A DNA stretch of 64,000 bases. It comes from Streptomyces yatensis (GTDB lineage Bacteria > Actinomycetota > Actinomycetes > Streptomycetales > Streptomycetaceae). The translations under genes and the position numbers were made by a program. Where the stretch lies: contig NZ_CP072941.1 in the NCBI RefSeq assembly GCF_018069625.1, positions 2,046,001 to 2,110,000 on the forward strand. Reading direction: 5' to 3'. This document shows positions 1 through 8,760 of this stretch, piece by piece. Every line of letters starts with the position of its first letter. Positions within the stretch are counted from its first letter, which is position 1. The notes below the pieces were generated by a model. That model was given only the letters and a program-made list of their open reading frames with translations. It was not told the DNA's origin and searched no databases.

Positions 1-280
1 GCCCGTCATCCTCCACCACCCCTCCGCCGGTGCCACCGACCGGCAGCCGGAACAACGCCCGGGCGGCGCCCAAGTCACCGCCCTGCGTTGCCGCTTCACC
101 GTCCGGGGCAGCCGCGTCAGCGGTTGGCGGGCGCCTTCACGACAACGGGTACACCTTGGTGACCGTGCGGGTGAATCACCCGCACGGACCAACGGCCACG
201 CCTCCCCCGGCCGCCATCATCGGACGGATCAACCATCGGAAGCGGCCACCCCTTCGTGTGGCCCGAGCTGGGAGAAGTGT
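1..280. other. Intergenic leader, no gene seen
   Basis: No reading frame here has protein-like composition or a convincing ribosome site except at the right edge, where GGAGAAG at 271-277 serves the GTG at 281. The promoter of that gene is presumably here, but I cannot pick a clear -35/-10 pair. The window starts inside this stretch, so the end of a preceding gene cannot be excluded. Confidence 0.4.
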
Positions 281-877
281 GTGACTTCAGCGAACGGGCG
301 CAGGCGCGCCCTCGTCCATACGGCGGCCCTGGGACTGCTGGCGGCCTCGGCGACCGCCGTGGCCTTACTGGGGCAGCAGCCCCCGGCCCGCGCGGCCGCC
401 GAAGCCCCGGCCGTGCCCCTGCCGTTGACCTGCAAGGGCACGGCCACGGTGGAGCCCACCAACCCCGACCTGGTGCTCGTGCGCGACCAGAGCGGCGTCG
501 CGGGCTACCGGGCCACCATCACCGGAAACTGCCTCGGCTCCGCCGTGGTCTCCAAGGTGCGGGTCACCCTGGAGGGCATGGCCGAGGGCACCTGTGCCGC
601 GGCCATCGGCACCGGCACCGGCACGGCGGAGTGGATCGGGCCGGGCGGTGCGCGGGTCGGCACCAGCACCGGTGGCGGCAAGCTCCACTTCACCAACGAC
701 GCCGACGGCAACGTCACCTTCCGGGCCGAGAACGTGCAGATCGCCAGGGGCCTCTTCGCAGGCTCCGTGGGCGTCGACATCACGGTGAACGACCGCGGTG
801 TGGGCCGGGACTGCTGGACGCAGGGCAGGCTGGCCGGCGGCTCGGGCAGCGGCTCAGCGCGGCTGACGTTCGGCTGA
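281..877 (+). CDS. Small secreted protein of unknown function
   Basis: This 198-residue protein has a clear Sec signal: a basic start (GRRRALVH), a hydrophobic core at about residues 10-28, and an Ala-rich cleavage region near ARAAAEA (about 36-42). The mature part is rich in Gly, Thr and Val, looks like a beta-sandwich, and holds four cysteines that could form disulfides. I do not recognise the family. The GTG start follows a GGAGAAG ribosome site by four bases. Its last 24 bases overlap the 3' end of the converging MMPL gene, so the two transcripts are antisense there. An extracellular role is likely; nothing more specific is supported. Confidence 0.75.
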   Translation: MTSANGRRRALVHTAALGLLAASATAVALLGQQPPARAAAEAPAVPLPLTCKGTATVEPTNPDLVLVRDQSGVAGYRATITGNCLGSAVVSKVRVTLEGMAEGTCAAAIGTGTGTAEWIGPGGARVGTSTGGGKLHFTNDADGNVTFRAENVQIARGLFAGSVGVDITVNDRGVGRDCWTQGRLAGGSGSGSARLTFG

Positions 878-3091
878 CGCCCCGGCGGGGGCCGGAAGCC
901 GTGCCGCGTGTTCCGGGGCGGCCTCCGGTCGCCCGCCCTTGCCGGTACGCCATTTCCGCCCGCCCTTACCCGAACGGGACTTCCCGGCCGTGCCGGAGCT
1001 CCGAGAGAAGGGCCACCACCAGTTCGCCGCGCCGAGCAGCCGCATCACGGCGGGTACCAGGACCGCCCGTACGAGCACCGCATCGATCAGCACCGCCAGG
1101 AAGACACCGACGCAGATCTCCTTCACCATGACCACGCTGCTGGTCGCGAAGCAGGCCGTCACCACCAGAACGGCCGCCGCTGCGGCGCTGATCACCCGCC
1201 CCGAGCGCTCGATCCCCACCGCCACCGACTCCCGGTCGTCCCCGAGCAGGCGGTACTGCTCCCGGATGCGCAGCAGCAGGAACAGTTCGTAGTCCATGGA
1301 CACCGCGATGAGGAGGAACAGCATGACGATGGGGGCCAGCGCGTCCACGTAACCCGTCGGTTCGGCGCCGAGCGGCCGGCTGGCGTGTCCGTCCTGGAAG
1401 ATCCAGGTGAGGGCGCCGAAGGAGGCGCCGATGGACAGGCCGTTCATCACCAGCGCCTTGAGGGGAAGTACGAGCGAGCGCAGGGCGACGGTGAGCAGCA
1501 CCAAGCTCGTGATCACCATGAAGGCCAGCACCCGGGGCAGCAGCCGGTAGAAGGTGTCCATGGTGTCCACGGCGAGGGCCGACGCGCCGCCCACCAGCAC
1601 ACCGCTGCCGCCGGGTACGGGCAGCGCGCGCACGGCCCGTACCAGTGACTTGGCCGATTCACTCTCCACCCGCTGGTCCTGGCCGACGTAGACGACGGCC
1701 TTGTTCCCGGTGGTCCCGGCCACCAGCACCCCACGGGCGCCGGGGAGTCCGGAGACGTGCCGCGTCCAGGTCAGCAGGTCGGCGTGGCCCCGGCCGCGGT
1801 CCACGGGGTGGTCGAAGGTGGCGATGGCCTGCAGGGTGCCGAGGCCGGAGACGGCGAAGTCGTGTTCCATGCGTTCGGCCGCCACCCGGGCCGGCGCCCC
1901 GGCGGGCAGCATCCGCTGGTCCGGGAAGCCGATGACGGTGTGCAGGAACGGCACCGCGAGGGCGAGCAGCAGCGCGGAGACGGCGCAGGTGTAGGCGATG
2001 GGCTTCTGCATCACCGCACGGGCCACGCGGCCCCACAGCGCGCCGTCCCGGCGGCCGTCCTGGCGCCGTAGCCAGGCCGGTGAGAGCGCGTCCACGCGGT
2101 CGCCCAGGCAGAACAGCAGGGCGGGCAGCACCGTCACCGTCACCAGGGCTCCCACCAGCAGCCCGGCCGCCGCGCCGATGCCCAGCGCGCGGACGAAGCC
2201 GAGCGGGAAGAAGGCGAGGCCCACGGCGATGAAGGTCATGACGACGCCGGAGAGCGCCACCGTCCGCCCGGCGGTGTCGACGGTGATGGCGACGGCCTCC
2301 GCCGGGGTGCGTCCGGCCCGCAGCTCCTCCCGGAATCTGCTGACGATGAGCAGACCGGCGTCGACGCCCGCGGCGAGGCCGATGGCCACCACGAGGTTGA
2401 CCGTCACATACGGGACCTCGATGACATCGGCCACGGCGCGCAGCGCGGCGAGGGCGGCGGCCGTCGCCAGGACTCCGGTGACCACCGGCAGCAGCGCGGC
2501 GACCACGCCCCGGAAGACGAACACCATCAGCAGCATCATCAGCGGCAGCACCATCAACTCAATGCGCACCAGGTCGCGTTGGGACCGCTGGACGATCTCC
2601 GAGATGATCGCGCTCGGCCCGGTCCAGGTGACCTCGAACCCCGGTGCGCGCAGGGCGTCCCGCAGCGCCAGATAGCTCTGGGTGCGGCCGGTCTCCCCGT
2701 CGCCCCGCAGCAGGACGGGCACCACGGTCGCGTGCTGGTCGAGGGAGACCAGCAGCGGATTGGCCGAGGACCAGGCCGTCGTCGCCCGGTCCACCGTGCC
2801 TTCGGGCGCCCGGCGCAACGCGTCCTCCACCGCTTCCCGGAAGGCGGGCCGGGCGGCGGTCAGCTCCTTGCTGCGGAAGGTGACCAGGACGTCCGCGCCG
2901 CCCTCCCCCACCTCGTTGCGGATCGCGTCCGCCGCCCGGGTCGCCTCGGCGGCCGGCGCCATGAACCCGCCGTAGCTGAGCCGCCCGGACAGCCCGGAAC
3001 ACGCCCAGCAGGAGACCACCAGCACCAGCACCGCCCCCGCGAGCACCCAGACCCTGCGCGCGACGTCGAAACGCCCCAGCCGGACGAACAT
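854..3091 (-). CDS. MMPL/RND family membrane exporter
   Basis: This is a 745-residue polytopic protein with the MmpL layout: TM1 (about 13-33), a large extracytoplasmic loop (about 40-175), five helices (about 178-340), a second loop (about 395-530), and a final helix bundle to about 690. MMPL proteins move lipids or hydrophobic compounds out of the cell using the proton gradient. The second relay site keeps the typical Asp-Tyr pair (D600-Y601 in SMDYELF). The first reads Asp-Ala (D244 in AGVDAGLL) where MmpL3 has Asp-Tyr, so relay chemistry may be asymmetric. The C-terminus is a basic Ser/Gly/Lys/Arg tail of about 55 residues. The ATG follows GGGAGGG. It is transcribed divergently from the next gene and has no local lipid synthesis gene, so the substrate is unknown. 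Confidence 0.9.
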   Translation of the reverse strand: MFVRLGRFDVARRVWVLAGAVLVLVVSCWACSGLSGRLSYGGFMAPAAEATRAADAIRNEVGEGGADVLVTFRSKELTAARPAFREAVEDALRRAPEGTVDRATTAWSSANPLLVSLDQHATVVPVLLRGDGETGRTQSYLALRDALRAPGFEVTWTGPSAIISEIVQRSQRDLVRIELMVLPLMMLLMVFVFRGVVAALLPVVTGVLATAAALAALRAVADVIEVPYVTVNLVVAIGLAAGVDAGLLIVSRFREELRAGRTPAEAVAITVDTAGRTVALSGVVMTFIAVGLAFFPLGFVRALGIGAAAGLLVGALVTVTVLPALLFCLGDRVDALSPAWLRRQDGRRDGALWGRVARAVMQKPIAYTCAVSALLLALAVPFLHTVIGFPDQRMLPAGAPARVAAERMEHDFAVSGLGTLQAIATFDHPVDRGRGHADLLTWTRHVSGLPGARGVLVAGTTGNKAVVYVGQDQRVESESAKSLVRAVRALPVPGGSGVLVGGASALAVDTMDTFYRLLPRVLAFMVITSLVLLTVALRSLVLPLKALVMNGLSIGASFGALTWIFQDGHASRPLGAEPTGYVDALAPIVMLFLLIAVSMDYELFLLLRIREQYRLLGDDRESVAVGIERSGRVISAAAAAVLVVTACFATSSVVMVKEICVGVFLAVLIDAVLVRAVLVPAVMRLLGAANWWWPFSRSSGTAGKSRSGKGGRKWRTGKGGRPEAAPEHAARLPAPAGASAERQPR

Positions 3092-3510
3092 GCCACCCTC
3101 CCTGGCTCACCGCGCCGGCGCCCACGGTGGGACGGCCCGTGCAGGACGCCCAACGAACGACACTCCGACAGGTCACCCAGGTGTGCGGAGAAGCCCCGCA
3201 ATGACCCGCTATCAGGGGTAGCGGCCGGATTTTCCGGTGCGGCCGTACACAACGGAAACTGTCGTTTACCGGACCGGGTTCGCAAAGGGCTTTTCTCAGG
3301 GCCTCTCACCGCAATGGCCTTTGACGCCCCAAAACGCCGGAGAGGGCCCCGGAATACCGCTCCGAGCAGCCACTTGACCGTTACCGGCCCCTTGAAACAA
3401 CCTTCTGGCGAGATTTTTGCGACATTTGATGTCCCGGCCCTGTCCTCTTGCGACATGGCTGCTTTACGTTTCTCTTTTCCCGCACTACCAGGAACAGTTA
3501 CAGGGGAACC
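3092..3510. other. Divergent promoter region of MMPL and VC0807-like genes
   Basis: These 419 bases separate two divergent genes, so both promoters should be here. AT content is locally raised at about 3220-3480. A TTGACC at 3374-3379 and a TTGCGA near 3448 could be -35 elements, but neither has a persuasive -10. I see no long inverted repeat. Confidence 0.4.
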
Positions 3511-4488
3511 GTGCTCACTCAGGACACCACCACGCAAGGCGCTTCGAGCGCACCGGAGCCACAAGCGCCACCGGTCAGCGACCGGCCGGCCGCGCCCGCC
3601 CGGTCCAAGAGCGCCGCCATTCTCGGCTGGATCGTCACTCTCACCCTCAACGTGGCCGCGCCGATCCTCACCTACAACGTGCTGCGCGACCACGGCTGGA
3701 GCGAATTCGCCGCCCTGCTGCTCAGCAGCGCCTGGCCGGTGGTCGACGGCGCCGTTCACATCGTCTGGCGCCGCCGCCTCGATGAACTCGCCATCGTCAC
3801 CCTCGTGTTCATCGTGATCACCGCCGTGGTGTCGACCGTCGGCGCACACTCCGCCCGCGCCCTGCTGATCAAGGACTCGGCCATCACCGGGCTGTTCGGG
3901 CTGCTGTGCCTGGCGACGCTGCTGACGCCGCGCCCGCTGATGTTCTACCTGGGGCGCAAGTTCGCCACCGACGGCACCGAGGCGAGCACCGCCTGGTGGA
4001 ACGGTCTGTGGAAGGTCGACGGCTTCCGCAAGGCCATGCTGACGATGACCACCGTCTGGGGTGTGGCCTACTGCATGGAGTCCGCGGTCCGGATCGTGCT
4101 GTCCTACAGCCTGAGAACCGACACCATGGTGGTCCTGAGCCCGGTCCTGATCTACGCCGTGCTCGCCTCCCTCGGCGTGTGGACGGGCGTGTACGGCAAG
4201 CGGTCGCGCCGCAAGGGCCAGGCACGCGCCGCCGCGGCAGCGGCTGCCGCGGCCGAGGCTGAGGCGGTGGCCAAGGCCGAGGCGCCGTCCGAGACCGAGG
4301 CTGAGACGGTGGCCGAGACCGAGGCCATGACCGAGGCTGAGGCCGAGACGGTGGCCGAGACGGTGGCAGAGGCTGAGACTGAGACCGAGGCAGCGGCGGA
4401 CGAGGCAACGCCCGCCGAGGCGAAGGCCGCAGAGGCAACACCCGCCGAGGCAACGCCCGCCGGGGCGAAGGCGCCCGAGCCCGCCTGA
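3511..4488 (+). CDS. VC0807-like integral membrane protein with acidic repeat tail
   Basis: The protein has 325 residues. The first 25 or so are Pro/Ala/Gln rich, followed by about six hydrophobic helices (within about 30-215) containing APILTYNVLRD, SSAWPVVDGAVHI and LTPRPLMFYLGRKFA. This pattern resembles the VC0807/septation-protein-A-like family, whose function is undefined. From about residue 225 the protein becomes a low-complexity tail of Ala/Glu/Thr repeats (AEAE, AETEAET, ATPAEA), probably cytoplasmic and disordered. GTG at 3511 is preferred because AGGGGAA lies just upstream; an in-frame ATG at 3448 would add 21 unlikely residues. Acidic repeat tails of this kind can change length by slippage. 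Confidence 0.8.
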   Translation: MLTQDTTTQGASSAPEPQAPPVSDRPAAPARSKSAAILGWIVTLTLNVAAPILTYNVLRDHGWSEFAALLLSSAWPVVDGAVHIVWRRRLDELAIVTLVFIVITAVVSTVGAHSARALLIKDSAITGLFGLLCLATLLTPRPLMFYLGRKFATDGTEASTAWWNGLWKVDGFRKAMLTMTTVWGVAYCMESAVRIVLSYSLRTDTMVVLSPVLIYAVLASLGVWTGVYGKRSRRKGQARAAAAAAAAAEAEAVAKAEAPSETEAETVAETEAMTEAEAETVAETVAEAETETEAAADEATPAEAKAAEATPAEATPAGAKAPEPA

Positions 4489-4606
4489 CACCGCGTTACC
4501 GGCCGCGGGTGGATTCCGGCGGCCGGGCGCGGCGTCGATATGGGAAGCTGTTCGACAGCCGGACACGCACGCGGGGGCCGTGACGGCCGTCGAGAGGAGC
4601 AACAGC

Positions 4607-5404
4607 GTGACGGAGAACGGCTTCCGCGCCGAGGAGATCGATACCAGCAGGCCGCACCCTGCCCGGATCTACGACTACCTCCTGGGCGGCAAGAACAACT
4701 ACGAGGTGGACCGCGAGGCGGGTGACCGGCTCGCCGCCGCGGCGCCCGAGGTGTGGAGCGGCGTACGGGCCAACCGCGACTTCCTGCGGCGCGCCGTGCG
4801 CTACGTGGTCGGCAGCGGCATCCGGCAGATCCTCGACATCGGCACCGGGCTGCCCAGCTCGCCCAACGTCCACGAGATCGCCCGGGAGTTGGCGCCGGAC
4901 GTGCGCGTCGCGTACGTCGACAACGACCCGATCGTCAACACCTACGCCAATGTGCTTCTCCGCGGCTCCGCCGCGACCAGCATCGCGCTGGCCGACCTGC
5001 GCGATCCGCGGGCCGTCCTGGACCACCCCGACGTCCGCGAGGTCATCGACTTCGACGAGCCGGTGGCGTTGCTCCTCGTCGCCATCGTCCACTTCCTCAC
5101 CGAGGCGGAGGAGCCCGAGCGGGTCCTCGCCACCCTGCGCGACGGGCTTCCGGCCGGGAGCTTCCTAGTGCTCTCCCACGCCACGGGCGACTTCGCCGAC
5201 CGCAGCGCGGCCCAGGCCGTGTACGACAACGCCACCGCCACCCTGAACCTGCGGTCCCGCGCCGAGGTCGAGCGGCTCTTCGACGGCTTCACCCTGGTCG
5301 AGCCCGGTGTGGCCGAGGTGCCGTTCTGGCGCCCGGACGCCCCGCCGCGGACCAGGCCCGGCGATATCGGCTACTACGGCGGCGTGGCGCGCAAGACGGA
5401 CTGA
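4607..5404 (+). CDS. DUF574 SAM-dependent methyltransferase
   Basis: This 265-residue protein belongs to the S-adenosyl methyltransferase family (PF04672 type) that is abundant in Streptomyces. Diagnostic segments are RPHPARIYDYLLGGKNNYEV near the N-terminus, the SAM-binding QILDIGTGLPSSPNVHE, and the acidic VAYVDNDPIV that follows. Substrates of this family are generally unknown. GTG at 4607 is chosen because GAGAGGAG sits 7 bases upstream; a GTG at 4580 would add 9 residues with no ribosome site. It ends just before a small hairpin shared with the converging TetR gene. It looks monocistronic. Confidence 0.85.
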   Translation: MTENGFRAEEIDTSRPHPARIYDYLLGGKNNYEVDREAGDRLAAAAPEVWSGVRANRDFLRRAVRYVVGSGIRQILDIGTGLPSSPNVHEIARELAPDVRVAYVDNDPIVNTYANVLLRGSAATSIALADLRDPRAVLDHPDVREVIDFDEPVALLLVAIVHFLTEAEEPERVLATLRDGLPAGSFLVLSHATGDFADRSAAQAVYDNATATLNLRSRAEVERLFDGFTLVEPGVAEVPFWRPDAPPRTRPGDIGYYGGVARKTD

Positions 5405-5418
5405 GCCGCCCGCGGCTC
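5403..5418. terminator. Short hairpin between convergent genes
   Basis: GAGCCGC and GCGGCTC form a perfect 7-bp stem with a 2-base loop at the stop codon of the methyltransferase, 15 bases before the 3' end of the TetR gene. It could end transcription from both sides. There is no U tract, which is usual in Streptomyces. Confidence 0.4.
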
Positions 5419-5432
5419 GGGGCCGGCCGGTG

Positions 5433-6026
5433 TCAGCCGCGCTCCGCGCAGCGGTGCCCGTCGCCCGTTCCCACCCCGTGGAGCACGGCGCGCGCGACGT
5501 CCTCCGGAAAGTTCGGTCCGAGTCCGGAGTGGCCGAAGAGCGACCGGAAGACGATGGGGGCGGCGAACAGGTCCAGCACGAGGTCGACGTCGAGGCCGGG
5601 GCGGAGGTCGCCTCGCGCGACCCCCTTCCGCAGCGACACCTCGCACGCTTCCCGGCGAGGTGCCCAGACCGCGGTGAGGAAGGTGTCCCGCAGCTCCGGA
5701 TCGTCCGCGAGATCGGCCACGAGTGCCGGGAGCAGATGGCCGAGGACCGGGTCGTCCATGGCGAGCCGGAGCGCTTCCAGATGGCCGACGATGTCGCAGT
5801 GCGTGCATCCGGTGTCCATGTCCACGACTCCGGCCCGGTCCCGCGCCATGGCCTCGACGACCAGGTGTTTCTGGCTCTTCCAGCGCCGGCGGATGGCGGG
5901 TTTGGTGGTGCCCGCCCGCTGCGCGATGGCTTCCATGGTCAGGGCCGGATAACCGACCTCCGCCACGAGTTCGGTCACCGCGGCCAGCACGGCGTGGTCG
6001 ATCCGCTCGTCCCGCCGGCGTGCCAT
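5433..6026 (-). CDS. TetR family transcriptional regulator
   Basis: The product has 197 residues. The N-terminal helix-turn-helix covers about residues 8-55 (VTELVAEVGYPALTMEAIAQ, then RAGTTKPAIRRRWKSQKHLV) and the rest is the ligand-binding, dimerising helical domain. ATG at 6026 follows GGGAGAG; an upstream in-frame ATG would add 36 residues without TetR character. It lies 43 bp downstream of and co-directional with the quinone-oxidoreductase gene, whose promoter carries a perfect 26-bp palindrome (7031-7056). I infer that this protein represses its own two-gene operon in response to a small electrophile or quinone-like ligand. The ligand is not predictable from sequence. Confidence 0.88.
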   Translation of the reverse strand: MARRRDERIDHAVLAAVTELVAEVGYPALTMEAIAQRAGTTKPAIRRRWKSQKHLVVEAMARDRAGVVDMDTGCTHCDIVGHLEALRLAMDDPVLGHLLPALVADLADDPELRDTFLTAVWAPRREACEVSLRKGVARGDLRPGLDVDLVLDLFAAPIVFRSLFGHSGLGPNFPEDVARAVLHGVGTGDGHRCAERG

Positions 6027-6069
6027 CGAACTCTCCCGGAACCACACGAAACCCTGTTGTCCAGCCACC

Positions 6070-7011
6070 CTACCGGGGGGACAGGACCACCTTGCCGAAC
6101 GGCTTTCCGCTCTCCACCAGCCGGAGGGCGGCATCGGCCTCGGTGAGGGGCAGACGACGGTCGAGCACGGCCGAGAGCCGGCCGTCCGCCAGCAGCGTCA
6201 CGATCCTCTCCCAGGAGGAGCGAAGGTCCTCGGGCGACAGCGAGTTCAGGCTGAGGGCGTACAGCGTCGGCGATGCGTGGAAGTGGCTCAGCAGCGGCGC
6301 GAACGCTTCCGGCCCGGGGGATCCACCGGCGGCGCCGCACAGGACGTAACGCCCGTTGGGCCGCAGGAGTTCGAGGTGCTTCCCCAGATCCGGGCCGGCG
6401 ACCGTGTCCACGACGACGTCGTACGTCTCGCCGGGAAGGGCGGACCCGGTCCGGTCGACGACCCGTGCGGCGCCCAGCGCCCGCAGGCGTTCGCCGCGGG
6501 CCGGGGACGAGGTGACGACGGTGACCTCGGCTCCGCGCGCGTGGGCGATCTGGGTGGCGAGCACGCCGATCCCGCCGCCGGCGCCGCGCACGAGCACACG
6601 TTCTCCCGCGGCGGCTCCCGCCCGGTGCAGCGCGCCCTCGGCGACCAGCGCGTTCACGCCCAGCGTGACCACATCGGCCGCGTCGGCGCCCGGCGGCGCC
6701 GGAAAGACCCGGTCGGCGTCGGCGACGACCTTCTCGGCGTAGCCGCCGAAGGCGGGCAGGGCGAGAACTCGCCGCCCGGCCGGCGCCTCGGGCGCGTTCG
6801 GCCCGACCGCCGTCACGCGGCCGACGACTTCCAGGCCGGGCACCGAACCCGCGCCGGGAAAGTAGGCGTACTCACCTCGCCGGGCCATCACGTCCACGTA
6901 GCCGACGCCGATCGCGTCGACGTCGACGAGCACCTGGCCCGGCCCGGGCACGGGTTCCGGCACGTCGGCCACGGCGAGATCCCCGGACGACCTGACGATG
7001 ACGGCCTTCAT
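6070..7011 (-). CDS. NADPH:quinone reductase-like MDR oxidoreductase
   Basis: This 313-residue protein is a zinc-free medium-chain dehydrogenase/reductase of the quinone oxidoreductase type. It has a GroES-like N-terminal half with VPGLEVVGRVTAVGPNAPE, and a Rossmann half with VLVRGAGGGIGVLATQIAHA for NAD(P)H binding. The cysteine/histidine zinc ligands of alcohol dehydrogenases are absent. Such enzymes reduce quinones, enones or other electrophiles. The ATG follows GGAG by about 7 bases. It is the first gene of an operon with the TetR regulator at 5433-6026, an arrangement typical of self-regulated stress or detoxification units. The physiological substrate is unknown. Confidence 0.88.
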   Translation of the reverse strand: MKAVIVRSSGDLAVADVPEPVPGPGQVLVDVDAIGVGYVDVMARRGEYAYFPGAGSVPGLEVVGRVTAVGPNAPEAPAGRRVLALPAFGGYAEKVVADADRVFPAPPGADAADVVTLGVNALVAEGALHRAGAAAGERVLVRGAGGGIGVLATQIAHARGAEVTVVTSSPARGERLRALGAARVVDRTGSALPGETYDVVVDTVAGPDLGKHLELLRPNGRYVLCGAAGGSPGPEAFAPLLSHFHASPTLYALSLNSLSPEDLRSSWERIVTLLADGRLSAVLDRRLPLTEADAALRLVESGKPFGKVVLSPR

Positions 7012-7030
7012 GGGCTGCTCCGTTCACAGT

Positions 7031-7056
7031 AACGTTCCGATCCGGATCGGAACGTT
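7031..7056. promoter_or_regulatory. Perfect 26-bp palindromic operator
   Basis: The 13-base half AACGTTCCGATCC is followed directly by its exact reverse complement. It lies 20 bases upstream of the oxidoreductase start, where it would overlap the promoter or transcript start. Length and symmetry fit a TetR dimer site. The obvious ligand is the TetR encoded two genes downstream (5433-6026). Confidence 0.75.
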
Positions 7057-7118
7057 ATGATGGAATCCGTCGGGCGTCAACGACGGGAGGACGTCACCCC
7101 GTGCCGTGCTGTTGCGCC

Positions 7119-7150
7119 AGGAGCCGGTGTGGCAGGAGCCGGTGTGGCAG
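7119..7150. repeat. Short tandem repeat, 15-bp unit
   Basis: A 15-base unit GCAGGAGCCGGTGTG-like sequence occurs twice in tandem with a partial third copy, just beyond the 3' end of the binding-protein-like gene at 7165. It contains repeated AGGAG cores, but no credible gene starts from them. It may simply be replication slippage. Confidence 0.4.
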
Positions 7151-7164
7151 GAGGAGCCGTCGCG

Positions 7165-8754
7165 TCAGGAGGGGCAGGCGCTCTTGGAGCCGCTGCGGTA
7201 GGTGCGGTAGAGGGCGGCCGCGCCCGGGGCGCCGGAGCGGGCGCTGGACGGGTACTCGACCACGGGGACGGGTTTGCAGACGGCCCATTGGTCGTTCTTG
7301 CCCGGGCCCTCGAAGCCGTAGGTGCCTCCGGCGCCGACCAGGCAGGAGCTGCACGAGTCGCCGGCGATGCTCGGGATGATGAGGGTGTTGTACACATCGT
7401 CCTTGGTCGGGATGCTCATCGCCTCCGGCGCCTTCTCGCCGCCCTCGTTGATCTCGGCGAAGGTGCGGTCCACGGCGCCCGCGAGCAGCGCGAAGGCGTC
7501 GTGGTACATCACGGCGTAGCCGTCGTCCAGCGGTTTGCCGCCCAGCTTGTGCCGCTTGCGTATCTCCTCGAAGCGGTCGAGGAAGCGGCCGAGCGCCTTC
7601 TTGGGGTTGCTCTTCCCCGCCCACCAGGCGGGGTCGACGGAGGAGGCGTCCACGATGGTGGCCCGTGCCTCGTCCAGCCACCGGGTGGGCGCGTCCGCGG
7701 TGAGGGTGGGCTCCAGGCCGATGCCGACCTTCAGGATGCGCAGCGTCGTGGTGCGCCCGCAGCTGCCCTCCTGCGCCATGCGCTCCATGAACGCGGGAAG
7801 GTCCTGGTCGCGGCCCGCGAAGAAGACGGTGTCGGACTTCTCGTTGCAGATCTTCTGCACGGCGTCGGTGAACCGCTGGGGGATGCCCTTGTCGGTTCCG
7901 GAGGTGCCGGTGAAGTTCGAGTTGTGGTTGGTCAGGTCGTACGCCGTGCCGAAGTGGCGCTCGAAGACGCTGCGCAGATTCTGGGAGTAGACGTCCTCGC
8001 CGCGGTTGTCCCAGACCAGGAAGCCCCGGTGCCCGGCCGGCTTCTTGTCCAGGTAGAGCCCCAGGGCGCGGGCGAACTGGTCGTTGTTGGGCGAGGTCTT
8101 GAAGAAGTACGGGGAGTTCATGTTGGCCGCGGTGATGACCGGGCCGACGGTGGGGATGCTGTGCTTGCTGAGCGCGGCGATGGCCCTGCGGGTCTCCGGG
8201 GTGCTGCTCGGGATGCCGGTCACGCCCACCAGCGGTGCCCGGGTGTCCTCGGCCAGCTCGGCGAGGCGATCGACGACGGGCTCCCAGCGGTCGAGGTTCC
8301 GGCCGTCGGGGGCGAGCAGCAGCTGGTACTGCGGCCCGCCGAAGCGGTTGGCCTGCCGTTGGGCGGCCAGGGCACCGGCGAGTCCGCGGCGGATCATGTC
8401 CACCGTCATGGCGCTGTGGTCGTCCGCGGTGAAGGGCATCATCAGCGCGATCCGCACGTACGGGATCTTGGGGCCGCTCGGCGGATCCTCCCAGTCCCGC
8501 CGCACCCGCTCGTTCTCGTCCGCGACCGCCCCGATGAGGCTTTCGATGCCCGGGTCCGCCTCGAAGGCTTCCGCGGTGACGCCCACGCAGTCTCCGTCGA
8601 TCTCCCGCAGATCGTCACCGCACCTGCCGGGGCCCTGCACCACATTGACGGCGACGGTGATCGCGCCGGCGACCAGGGCGCCGAGTCCGACGACGGCCAG
8701 CCATTCGAGCGGCCCCCACTCGCGAGGGTGACGGCGGAACAGACGGAACAGCAT
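7165..8754 (-). CDS. Membrane-anchored type-I periplasmic-binding-fold protein
   Basis: This 529-residue protein begins with a basic cytoplasmic stub (LFRLFRRHPREW) and one hydrophobic helix (about 17-40), with no cleavage site or lipobox, so it is probably anchored with its bulk outside the cell. The rest resembles the branched-chain amino acid receptor fold: VRIALMMPFTADDHSAMTVD (about 99-118), PLVGVTGIPSSTPETRR, PYFFKTSPNNDQFARALGLY and DTVFFAGRDQDLPAFMERM. Several Cys residues near the C-terminus (SCSSC) could form disulfides. No permease or ABC ATPase genes are nearby. Instead it follows an atypical P-loop gene by 6 bp and a NACHT-LRR gene. I infer a ligand-sensing rather than transport role. 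Fold assignment is fairly sure; function is open. Confidence 0.75.
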   Translation of the reverse strand: MLFRLFRRHPREWGPLEWLAVVGLGALVAGAITVAVNVVQGPGRCGDDLREIDGDCVGVTAEAFEADPGIESLIGAVADENERVRRDWEDPPSGPKIPYVRIALMMPFTADDHSAMTVDMIRRGLAGALAAQRQANRFGGPQYQLLLAPDGRNLDRWEPVVDRLAELAEDTRAPLVGVTGIPSSTPETRRAIAALSKHSIPTVGPVITAANMNSPYFFKTSPNNDQFARALGLYLDKKPAGHRGFLVWDNRGEDVYSQNLRSVFERHFGTAYDLTNHNSNFTGTSGTDKGIPQRFTDAVQKICNEKSDTVFFAGRDQDLPAFMERMAQEGSCGRTTTLRILKVGIGLEPTLTADAPTRWLDEARATIVDASSVDPAWWAGKSNPKKALGRFLDRFEEIRKRHKLGGKPLDDGYAVMYHDAFALLAGAVDRTFAEINEGGEKAPEAMSIPTKDDVYNTLIIPSIAGDSCSSCLVGAGGTYGFEGPGKNDQWAVCKPVPVVEYPSSARSGAPGAAALYRTYRSGSKSACPS

Positions 8755-8760
8755 GCTTCC

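Noticed and set aside
7165..8754. Ordinary branched-chain amino acid ABC importer binding protein
   Set aside because: It lacks a cleavable signal or lipobox and has no permease or ATPase genes nearby; the partners are NTPase switch proteins.
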